Part shown: piece after piece, positions 8,177-14,226 of the stretch
Position numbering within the stretch: position 1 is the stretch's first letter
Layout of the letters: each line of letters starts with the position of its first letter
Translations under genes and position numbers: made by a program
Origin: Spirochaetales bacterium
GTDB taxonomy: Bacteria > Spirochaetota > Spirochaetia > DSM-27196 > PWMO01
Length of the DNA: 14,407 nt
Assembly (NCBI GenBank): GCA_007123465.1
Contig: SKLB01000032.1
Location: forward strand, 1 to 14,407
Direction of reading: 5' to 3'
The notes under the pieces: generated by a model
Databases searched by the model: none
Told to the model about the DNA's origin: nothing
The model's input: the letters and a program-made list of their open reading frames with translations, nothing else

Positions 8177-8184
8177 TATGGTAG

Positions 8185-8191
8185 CTCCTTT
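8185..8191 (-). promoter_or_regulatory. Ribosome binding site that fixes the GTG start of the Lon-like gene
   Basis: On the minus strand AAAGGAG is followed by 8 bases (CTACCATA) and then GTG AGA AAA. This is a better start than the in-frame ATG 57 bases upstream and removes 19 residues (MTERLLSVTGAGIPKGATI) with no evident domain. Confidence 0.65.
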
Positions 8192-8502
8192 CGGGATTCC
8201 TGCTCCCGTGACGGACAACAGTCGCTCCGTCATGCTTCACTTTGTGCCGCAATAGCCCGGCAGTTTCTCTTCTACCTCAACCGGTCCGGACACACTGGCG
8301 ATTGTGTCATCAAGTATAGTGGCTTTGGGCTTTCCGCGAAAGCCGACAGACTGGCTGTTGATACCGGCGCAGGAGCAGGCCAGGTTACTGTTGTTGGCCG
8401 GGTCCTGGCTTCAGTTGCTGCGTTTTGTGCAATGAGAAACTCCTGTTAATCCTTTCCGGGGCAATAACCCGGCAATTTTTGCGCATGATTCGGCAAGAAG
8501 CG

Positions 8503-8511
8503 TGCTATGCT
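8503..8511 (+). promoter_or_regulatory. Candidate extended -10 (TGCTATGCT) before the regulator gene
   Basis: TGCTATGCT ends 5 bases before the ATG at 8517. TTGCGC (8479-8484) lies 21 bases upstream of the hexamer, too far for a normal -35, so recognition would rest on the extended -10. The intervening GGGGG is too close to the ATG to act as a Shine-Dalgarno. A leaderless transcript is possible. Confidence 0.35.
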
Positions 8512-8516
8512 GGGGG

Positions 8517-9233
8517 ATGTCCTTTTCCGTGCTTATAGTTAACAAGGATCCAGTCTTCTGCGAGCAGTTGCGCGATGCCCTCGACGGCTATTCTACGACA
8601 AGCGTCAGCAGTCCGCAGCAGGCTCTGAATGTATTGCGGAATCCCAACTGCGTTGATCTGGTGCTGCTCGAAATCCGTGCATCTGACATGAAGTCAACGA
8701 ACCTGCTCAAGACTTTGAAGGAGCTTCACCCCGACGTACCGGTGATTATCATGACCGCCTTTGCCTCCAAGGATATGGCCATACGCGCACTACGCTGCGG
8801 CGCTGATGATCTTTTCGAAAAGCCTTTTGACGTGGAACAGCTCAACGAGTGCATCGGTCAGCTGCTCCAGTCCAGAAGTGTCATCGGAGACTCCTCAAGC
8901 GATATGGAGTACGTCCGCTACTATTTGCGCCGCAATATCGACAAAAGAGTAACCATCGAGGACATCGCACAACTGATGGGCTACACCCCCAAATACATGA
9001 GCGCGTTTTTTAAGCGGAAGACAGGAAAAACATTTACGGAATTCTGCGTGGATCAAAGAGTTGAGAGAGCAAAGGCGCTTCTGGCAGATAGCGACTATCC
9101 GGTCAAGCAGATCGCTTATGATCTGGCGTACGAGAATCCGGAGTCTTTCGTACGCGTCTTCAAGAGGAAGACACGACTCACCCCTTCTCAATATCGCACT
9201 AAGCTGGCGGAGCTATCCTCTTCTGGTCCGTGA
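8517..9233 (+). CDS. AraC-family response regulator with Glu replacing the phospho-accepting Asp
   Basis: A cytoplasmic transcription regulator of 238 residues. The receiver domain (1-118) keeps D11 of the acidic pocket, T80 and K102 (EKPF), but the phosphorylation position reads VLLEI, with Glu52 instead of Asp. The first pocket acid is Asn9. The C-terminal AraC/XylS domain (about 131-233) has two helix-turn-helix units: TIEDIAQLMGYTPKYMSAFF (146-165) and VKQIAYDLAYENPESFVRVF (196-215). It ends in the family signature FKRKTRLTPSQYR. A GTG five codons upstream (8502) is also possible, but the ATG at 8517 begins directly with the receiver fold (MSFSVLIVNKDP). The antiporter gene follows 269 bases downstream on the same strand, and the Lon-like gene is divergent. 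Family certain; targets unknown. Glu often mimics phospho-Asp, so it may be constitutively active (inference). Confidence 0.93.
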   Translation: MSFSVLIVNKDPVFCEQLRDALDGYSTTSVSSPQQALNVLRNPNCVDLVLLEIRASDMKSTNLLKTLKELHPDVPVIIMTAFASKDMAIRALRCGADDLFEKPFDVEQLNECIGQLLQSRSVIGDSSSDMEYVRYYLRRNIDKRVTIEDIAQLMGYTPKYMSAFFKRKTGKTFTEFCVDQRVERAKALLADSDYPVKQIAYDLAYENPESFVRVFKRKTRLTPSQYRTKLAELSSSGP

Positions 9234-9502
9234 GGGCGGTGACTTCTTGTAAACCATTTGCCGTTTCCGTGGGAATCCCCGGGTTCACGATATTCTCCAG
9301 TGGTATTGACTTCACTCCACAATCCATTGACCTCAGACCAGAGTTTGCGGTTGCAGGCCTAGAGAATTCTTGCGCCCGGATTACCGCGCCGTTAGGATTA
9401 AGCCAATTAGGTTGTACCGTTTTGGCATTTTGCGCGACCAGTTAGAGACTGGGCTGCTTGCTGAATACACGATCGCGCAAACAACACGGGAGGAGGTCAG
9501 CT
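9234..9502 (+). promoter_or_regulatory. Leader/intergenic region of the antiporter gene with nested inverted repeats
   Basis: 269 bases without a credible gene. TTTGCGCGA (9429-9437) and TCGCGCAAA (9473-9481) form a perfect 9-bp inverted repeat 35 bases apart. Directly inside it, CCAGT (9438-9442) and ACTGG (9448-9452) form a 5-bp stem stacked on the left arm. The outer right arm ends 6 bases before the GGGAGGAGG ribosome binding site. This could be an mRNA structure controlling translation or an operator. No convincing -35/-10 pair was found; TTAGAG-18-TACACG (9442-9471) is weak and overlaps the structure. Confidence 0.45.
9488..9496 (+). promoter_or_regulatory. Strong ribosome binding site of nhaC
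   Basis: GGGAGGAGG is followed by TCAGCT and then ATG at 9503. This strong match decides the start of the antiporter gene and excludes the upstream in-frame ATG at 9458. Confidence 0.8.
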
Positions 9503-11017
9503 ATGTCAGATGAAAGGAAAGATTTCCAGGCAGAGCCCCAAGTGGACGAGATCAGACGGCTTGATTTTCACCTGGGAGGCGTTGGGTCGGTAATCCCGAT
9601 CCTGGTCTTTATCGTCTGGGCGATTGTCACCAGTCTAACCGAGGTTGTCACCACCAACGGCTTGTCCACCGGTGCGGTTATCGGGCTGGTGGTGGGGATG
9701 GTTCTGTGCAAGCAGGACGGCCACACCTACGCAAAGGCGGTTTTTGAAGGTTTTACCCGCACCATCGGCGCGGTAGCAATCGTTGCCTGGTTTTTCGCCG
9801 GTATGTTTTCCAACGTGTTGCAGGAAGGTGGCCTGGTAGAGGGCTTGATCTGGATTGCGTCCACTGTGGGGGCCCAGGGAGCGATATTCACCGGCCTGAC
9901 CTTTATACTGGCGGCTGCTTTTGCCTCTGCAGTCGGGACCGGTTACGGCACCGCGGTGGCCTTTGGAACCCTGATGTATCCGGCCGGCATCGCCGTCGGC
10001 GCGCATCCGCTGATACTGGCGGGCTCCATACTGAGCGGCGCGGCGTTCGGCGACAAGCTGGCGCCTATCTCCGATACCACCATTGTCTCGGCAGCTACTC
10101 AAGACACCGACGTACCAGGCGTGGTGAAGTTTCGCTTCAAGTACGTGATCGGTGCAGGATTGGTGACGCTCGTGCTGTACTTCCTGTTTGGCGGAGCGCT
10201 GGAGACTGCAGGTGCTACCGGATTTGACCCGGCAGCAGTTATCGCGGAGCATTCGGATCCGTCGGGACTCGTCCTTCTGATTCCCTTTGCGGTAGTACTG
10301 GTGGTGGCGTTTAAGGGCTACCACCTGCTTGTCTCACTCACGTGGGGCATAGTTGTCGGGATTCTGATTAATCTGCTCTTTGGACTGGCGCCGATGAGCT
10401 CAATGCTGCACCTGGATTTTGCAGAAGGAACGGTTTCAGGTGCGCTGGTCGACGGTATCGCCGGCTACGTTGAGTACGCCATCCTGATCCTGTTAATTGT
10501 GGCACTCGGTCACATGATCAGGCTCAGCGGAGCCATGAATGATGCGGTAGAGTGGTCCAAGCGCAAGATTCGGCGCGCCGTCTGGAAGGCCGAAGTGGCC
10601 ATCTGGGGCCTGGTGTCGGCGTTGAACGTGGTGATCACCATCAATACCGCAGCCGAGGTTGCCGCCGCGCCGTTTGTCAACGATATCGGCAAGACCTACG
10701 GTCTGCACCCGTACCGCCGCGCGCTGCTGCTGGACGGGCCGACGTCTTCGCTGGGCTACGTTCTGCCGTGGTCCGGTGGGCTGCTCCTGCTGGTGACTAC
10801 CATTAACGGCTTGACCGCAGACTACGATTTTGTACAGGAAGTGGTGCCGACGCAACTTACGCCGTATGTATGGTTTGGCTTCCTGCTGCTGGCACTGCTG
10901 CTGGTTGTGTCTATCACCGGTTGGAACCGCAAGTTCGAGGGCCCGGAAGGTCCGGAAGGAACACCGGTTGATAAGCCCTACAAGGGACTGCTGGCAGAAG
11001 GGACTGATAAGCAGTAA
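9503..11017 (+). CDS. nhaC: NhaC-family Na+/H+ antiporter
   Basis: An inner-membrane secondary transporter of 504 residues, with many hydrophobic segments consistent with 10-12 membrane helices. The NhaC signature GAAFGDKLAPISDTT is at 179-193, with a related ASAVGTGYGTAVAFG stretch at 141-155. The family exchanges Na+ (sometimes Li+) or organic ions for protons, supporting pH and sodium homeostasis; some members instead swap malate/lactate or amino acids, so the substrate is not proven. The ATG at 9503 is chosen because GGGAGGAGG lies at the right distance upstream. An in-frame ATG at 9458 would put the ribosome binding site inside the gene. The N-terminus is charged and soluble (about 25 residues), as is the tail (KFEGPEGPEG onward). 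It is followed by a strong terminator, so it is probably monocistronic. Confidence 0.92.
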   Translation: MSDERKDFQAEPQVDEIRRLDFHLGGVGSVIPILVFIVWAIVTSLTEVVTTNGLSTGAVIGLVVGMVLCKQDGHTYAKAVFEGFTRTIGAVAIVAWFFAGMFSNVLQEGGLVEGLIWIASTVGAQGAIFTGLTFILAAAFASAVGTGYGTAVAFGTLMYPAGIAVGAHPLILAGSILSGAAFGDKLAPISDTTIVSAATQDTDVPGVVKFRFKYVIGAGLVTLVLYFLFGGALETAGATGFDPAAVIAEHSDPSGLVLLIPFAVVLVVAFKGYHLLVSLTWGIVVGILINLLFGLAPMSSMLHLDFAEGTVSGALVDGIAGYVEYAILILLIVALGHMIRLSGAMNDAVEWSKRKIRRAVWKAEVAIWGLVSALNVVITINTAAEVAAAPFVNDIGKTYGLHPYRRALLLDGPTSSLGYVLPWSGGLLLLVTTINGLTADYDFVQEVVPTQLTPYVWFGFLLLALLLVVSITGWNRKFEGPEGPEGTPVDKPYKGLLAEGTDKQ

Positions 11018-11047
11018 GACAGCCGGACAATAGCAGAATCATAGTGC

Positions 11048-11089
11048 GGGCTGCACTCCGGGTTGCTTCCCGGGGCTGCAGCCCTTTTT
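11048..11089 (+). terminator. Intrinsic terminator of nhaC
   Basis: GGGCTGCA (11048-11055) pairs with TGCAGCCC (11077-11084). An inner CCGGG/CCCGG stem with a TTGCTT loop extends the hairpin, and TTTTT follows at 11085-11089. It begins 30 bases past the nhaC stop codon. No T-run exists on the opposite strand, so it acts on plus-strand transcripts. Confidence 0.9.
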
Positions 11090-11676
11090 GTGCGCTCAGG
11101 CAGCTGGAGAAAACACGCGATTGCCGGGACTGAAGTGGTGCCGAAAATGTTGTTCAGCATCAGCAGCGCCGGACCCCATCCCGGCGACAAGGACACTGCC
11201 CCGGGCGTTATACGCCACCAGGCGCGCCACCGGTTTCCCACCGCAAGGGTCGGGGCAAGACGTTTCTGCAGCAGTTGCAAGCGCTCGTCGATCCGCTCGG
11301 CGAGATCTCCGCTGAGCACGGCGGGCCTCGCATCTTCTATCTTGAGTGTCATCCGGCGCAGAATCCTTGTGCCATGTATCGGGACTACGACTGTTTTCGA
11401 AGCATTCGGCGATACGAAGGAGCGAGTTTTCGATCAGTTCATGGATGTTACGGATAGTGTAGCCGAGAGCGGCCCAGTCCAGCTCGTCGCGCGTACCGGC
11501 CTGAACGCACGGCGCCGCTCGGAGGCGAAATACAGGAATCCCAGCCAGAATAGGATGCCAAGAGGTTCCTGCATTTCGCGGGTACGCGATTAACCAAGAG
11601 ATCACTCCATACGCGTCCAGTTGATCCCGGCTATGGTTCCCCCGAACGGAACGTCCGTGTAGTTCCGCACCAACGC
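11090..11676. other. Gene-poor stretch with decayed sequence
   Basis: 587 bases between the nhaC terminator and the GLUG lipoprotein stop. Open frames exist on both strands, but none has a credible start, ribosome binding site or recognisable full-length product. The only recognisable content is the HepT-like relic on the minus strand (11260-11488). Directly after the TAG stop of the lipoprotein gene, 24 in-frame codons follow before the next stop (11605). Confidence 0.5.
11260..11488 (-). pseudogene. Frameshifted, truncated HepT-like (ribonuclease toxin family) relic
   Basis: The minus strand encodes DELDWAALGYTIRNIHELIE...NSRSPDTWHKD (11488-11363). After a one-base shift at 11362 it continues LRRMTLKIEDARPAVLSGDLAERIDE. 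Joined, this matches from memory the middle of HepT-like proteins: a helical 'ALH-N-x-Y-x-x-IE' region, then 'WHK-(D/E)-LL-x-x-M', then 'RPAVIS-x-x-L'. In intact members a RFRH-x-x-RH-x-Y segment with the RNase motif would come next, but here the frame continues into unrelated sequence (LQLLQKRLAPTLAVG). No start codon or ribosome binding site is evident, and no MNT nucleotidyltransferase partner is recognisable. I regard it as a dead fragment. The family call is from pattern memory only. Confidence 0.6.
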
Positions 11677-13965
11677 CTACTGCCACTGCAGCCTGGGATA
11701 TTCCTGATCGCCGCCGAAATCCCACGTAGTGGTGTCGTCCCATCCGGCGTACATCAGATCACCGTCAATTGTCTCTCCGGGCGTGCCCTGCTGCATCTGC
11801 AAGGTCGTTCTACCGTAGCCGGCGGCTGATTCCTCTGTCTTTGAGCTATCGGTGTCCCAGTAGCTCGCCTCAGCCTCCGGTCCACTGTTGGAACCCACCA
11901 ATCCGCCCATCGATTCTCCGGTCACTTCTCCTGTGGAATAGGTCCTCTCAATGGTTCCGCTAGACAGGTTTTGTCCGACAAGGCCTCCTACCGCCATGCT
12001 GCCGGGGTTGCTTCCCTGCACGATCCCTGTTGCGTAGCAATTCGCGATGCCTCCTCTATTGTTTCCAACAAGTCCCCCGAGAAGGCTCTCTTCGCCTTCG
12101 ACGACGCCTGTAGCATAACAGTCGTTGATCTGACCAGCTTCGCTGTTGCTCCCGACAAGCCCGCCTATCGAGCTCGCGCCCGACAGATTGCCGATGGCAT
12201 AAGAGTTCGTGATGTTCCCGTCGGTGTTTCTTCCTACCAGGCCGCCGAGATTGGCTCTGTCTCCATAATTACCAAGGACATCGCCTTCGGCGTAGCTGTT
12301 ATCAATGGTTCCAACGCCGGATTCATGCATATCGGTGCTGCCGTTCGTGCCAACCAGACCTCCCACAGACTGAGCACCGCTTACCATTCCGGTAGCGTGG
12401 GAGTCAATCACACTCCCGTCGTTGTTGGATCCAACCAGCCCACCGACGTGCTGATCATACCCACCTTCGAACGATGCGCCGGTGACGGTTCCCGTAGCAT
12501 GACACCCGGAGATGATACCGCCATTAGAGTTTCGTCCCACAAGACCTCCAATTTTTTTCGTGCCGCATATATCGCCGGACGCGGAGCAGCCGAGTATACT
12601 GCCACCCCAGTTCACACCCACGAGTCCGCCTACGTGGTAGTCTTCGGTATCGGGGTTACCCGCCGTGACGTCCACGTTGGCGTGGCAATTCTCGATATGA
12701 CCTGTTGCGTCATTAGAGCCCACCAGGCCTCCGGCTCCGTTGTACAAGACAGTGATTTCACCGGCAACCGTGCAGTTGGTAATGGTACCCTTGTTATCTG
12801 CAGCAAGACCGCCTGCGGTAGAATCTCCAGTAATCGAGACTGCTTCCAGATGCACATTGGTGATGACCCCATCGTTGCCTACCCATCCGAACAGTCCGAG
12901 ATCATATCGGTCACTGCCGGACAAGGTGGTAACATCGATGGTTAGATTCGAGACCTGGAAGCCGTCTCCGTCGTAGGTCCCCTGGAACTCGTAGTTCATA
13001 GCACCGATCGGGTCCCAGCCGCTGGGGCTACCATAACCGTCCAGGCTGATGTCGGCAACCTGTTGGAAATGTGCCGAAAGATACTGCCTCACTGTGTTGA
13101 GCTGTTCGGCATTGGCCACAAGATAGGGATCCCCTTCTACTCCTGAGCCGCCGGCAAACTCCAGTCGCGTGAAGTCTACGCCGGTAGACTCGTCGCTGAC
13201 CACCCGGGACTCCGGATCAAAGGCCCATCCCTCTAGTACCGGTGTTACGGTGACACTGCCGCTGAGACCGGGTTTCTCCCAGGCTCCGCTACCGTCTGTG
13301 TATACCGAATCAAAACCACCGGAGAAGGAGATCTCGACCCCCTCGATGCCGGCCGAGTCGGAGTCGGTCACCGTACCGGAAATGGTGTAATCGCTGCCCA
13401 CCGCAAACGGGCCGTACCACGTGTCCGGTTCGCTCCCAGGAAAAGGAAAGTTTTCTGCAACGACTGCATCCTTGTCGAATTCAACTGAAACGGTTTCATG
13501 CCCGTCCGACGCGTGAAACGTTGCTTGAGTCAAGAGACTATAGCTCCCGACCGTTTCCGGCCCAGCATCGAGTTCTTGCGAACTTACCATGAAAACTATC
13601 GAGTATTCTTTGCCGGGTTCGTAGAGCCATGTGTCCCCAAGTGTTTCCTGTTCCCCTACTTTCACGAATTCTCTCATAAGGGCCTCGGCAGACCCGTTTT
13701 CGATAACTTGCGCCCAATCCTCTATAACGGCCACCCTATCTCCATCTGCGACAACCGCCGCGGAAAAAACGGTAAGATCGGCACCGTCCGTACCCTTATC
13801 CGCGCCGGTCACTTCCACCGTTAGCGTGCCGCCGTCTTCGTGGCTGTCCCCCGTGCCGTTGTCTGAGTCAGCATCAAAAAGCATATCGCAACCACCGAAG
13901 ACTGCAAGGAAGAGTATTGCAGTTGCGGCAACTATCAGCCGAAACCATTTCACACGATTGCCCAT
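11677..13965 (-). CDS. GLUG-repeat surface lipoprotein
   Basis: An exported lipoprotein of 762 residues. The N-terminus MGNRVKWFRLIVAATAILFL is followed by AVFGGCD, a relaxed lipobox with lipidated C26 and Asp at +2. A Gly/Asp-rich linker and a variable region (about 45-185) precede a CarboxypepD_reg/Ig-like domain (about 192-266: YTISGTVTD...VTPVLEGWAFDPESR). A GLUG-array entry segment follows (GSGVEGDPYLVANAEQLNTV...), then about 12 GLUG repeats with GGLVG-x-N...G-x-I-x-x-C-x-A-x-G-x-V-x-G (about 355-690). The C-terminus ASYWDTDSSKTEES...YPRLQWQ is typical of such proteins. GLUG repeats form a beta-helix-like stalk in bacterial adhesins and IgA-peptidase-type proteins, so an adhesin or structural surface role is likely but unproven. 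The ATG at 13965 is preceded by GGAGG with 6 bases spacing; an upstream in-frame ATG at 13992 is rejected. Confidence 0.92.
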   Translation of the reverse strand: MGNRVKWFRLIVAATAILFLAVFGGCDMLFDADSDNGTGDSHEDGGTLTVEVTGADKGTDGADLTVFSAAVVADGDRVAVIEDWAQVIENGSAEALMREFVKVGEQETLGDTWLYEPGKEYSIVFMVSSQELDAGPETVGSYSLLTQATFHASDGHETVSVEFDKDAVVAENFPFPGSEPDTWYGPFAVGSDYTISGTVTDSDSAGIEGVEISFSGGFDSVYTDGSGAWEKPGLSGSVTVTPVLEGWAFDPESRVVSDESTGVDFTRLEFAGGSGVEGDPYLVANAEQLNTVRQYLSAHFQQVADISLDGYGSPSGWDPIGAMNYEFQGTYDGDGFQVSNLTIDVTTLSGSDRYDLGLFGWVGNDGVITNVHLEAVSITGDSTAGGLAADNKGTITNCTVAGEITVLYNGAGGLVGSNDATGHIENCHANVDVTAGNPDTEDYHVGGLVGVNWGGSILGCSASGDICGTKKIGGLVGRNSNGGIISGCHATGTVTGASFEGGYDQHVGGLVGSNNDGSVIDSHATGMVSGAQSVGGLVGTNGSTDMHESGVGTIDNSYAEGDVLGNYGDRANLGGLVGRNTDGNITNSYAIGNLSGASSIGGLVGSNSEAGQINDCYATGVVEGEESLLGGLVGNNRGGIANCYATGIVQGSNPGSMAVGGLVGQNLSSGTIERTYSTGEVTGESMGGLVGSNSGPEAEASYWDTDSSKTEESAAGYGRTTLQMQQGTPGETIDGDLMYAGWDDTTTWDFGGDQEYPRLQWQ
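11734..12904 (-). repeat. GLUG repeat array encoded in DNA
   Basis: Within the lipoprotein gene, GGLVG occurs ten times, and GLFGWVG and GGLAADN are degenerate first units, giving about 12 units of roughly 21-35 residues. Variable loops such as GNPDTEDYH and STDMHESGVG make the spacing irregular. The DNA copies are diverged, so the array is old rather than recently duplicated. Array borders are approximate. Confidence 0.7.
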
Positions 13966-14226
13966 AACACACCTCCAACACTGCTCTGTCATTACGCGTT
14001 ACATCCCAGTGTCTCACCTTGTTTCTTAATCTGCGTCCCAGAATGAGAAATGGGACTAGTTTTTTTGACGTTAACCTCTTCACCCCCTTCATTAGAACAG
14101 TTGGCATGTAGACCGGAGAGAAGGCGAGAGGGTTCACGCGCGGACGGACCGCACGCACCGGTGCGGGGTAAACGTCACGTAGTTAATCAGCAGGTTTGGG
14201 GATATCCTGTAAGCGAGGGGGTGGGG
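13966..14226. promoter_or_regulatory. Divergent control region of the GLUG lipoprotein and a secreted protein
   Basis: 261 bases without a gene. It contains the GTCCCA/TGGGAC hairpin with T-run (14035-14066) and a 12-base perfect palindrome, CGCACCGGTGCG (14154-14165). TATCCT (14203-14208) is a possible -10 for the rightward gene, with only a weak TAGTTA 17 bases upstream. No clear leftward promoter was found for the lipoprotein. Confidence 0.4.
14035..14066 (+). terminator. Terminator-like hairpin with T-run, no obvious gene to end
   Basis: GTCCCA (14035-14040), a 10-base loop, TGGGAC (14051-14056), TAG, then seven T (14060-14066). It has the shape of an intrinsic terminator on the plus strand, yet no plus-strand gene lies upstream; the lipoprotein is read the other way. 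It could end an antisense or small RNA, or act as an operator for the lipoprotein. Confidence 0.4.

Larger units (their letters stand above)
8177..8516. other. Divergent intergenic region between Lon-like and regulator genes
   Basis: About 340 bases without a credible gene. On the minus strand TATACT (8319-8314) with TTTCGC 17 bases upstream is a weak promoter candidate for the Lon-like gene, giving a leader of about 130 bases. The -35 overlaps a small hairpin, GGCTTT (8328-8333)/AAAGCC (8339-8344). A 20-base imperfect direct repeat lies at 8249-8268 and 8461-8480. The second copy contains CCGGG-GCAATAA-CCCGG followed by TTTTT, a weak plus-strand hairpin. No CIRCE heat-shock element was seen. 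Confidence 0.4.

Noticed and set aside
7163..8449. 428-codon plus-strand open frame opposite the Lon-like gene
   Set aside because: Most of it mirrors the conserved protease in antisense. The product is Leu/Phe-rich without domains, so it is a coding shadow.
9458..9502. Upstream ATG adding 15 residues to nhaC
   Set aside because: The strong GGGAGGAGG site would then lie inside the coding region. The ATG at 9503 is far better placed.
10978..11352. 124-codon minus-strand frame as an intact gene
   Set aside because: It begins mid-domain in the HepT-like relic and runs through the nhaC terminator and the 3' end of nhaC in antisense. Its start KIEDARPAV resembles KVEDARLAV of the Lon-like protein, probably by chance.
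11605..11676. Stop-codon read-through extension of the GLUG lipoprotein (24 codons)
   Set aside because: The protein already ends with the typical YPRLQWQ. A short open stretch after a stop is expected by chance.
11096..11743. 215-codon minus-strand frame as an intact gene
   Set aside because: It starts inside the lipoprotein gene, has no ribosome binding site, and only its middle resembles a HepT-like protein before a frameshift. It is reported as a pseudogene instead.
11971..12945. 324-codon plus-strand open frame opposite the GLUG lipoprotein
   Set aside because: It is antisense to the clearly coding GLUG repeats, has no ribosome binding site or recognisable domain, and its openness follows from the repeats' codon use.
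13966..13992. Upstream ATG adding nine residues to the GLUG lipoprotein
   Set aside because: It would bury the GGAGG site in the coding sequence and lengthen the signal peptide with a Cys-containing stretch. MGNRVKW is a normal signal-peptide start.
14065..14093. TTGACG-17-TTCATT as a rightward promoter
   Set aside because: The -10 match is poor, and the next plus-strand gene starts more than 130 bases downstream past a palindrome. Not convincing.
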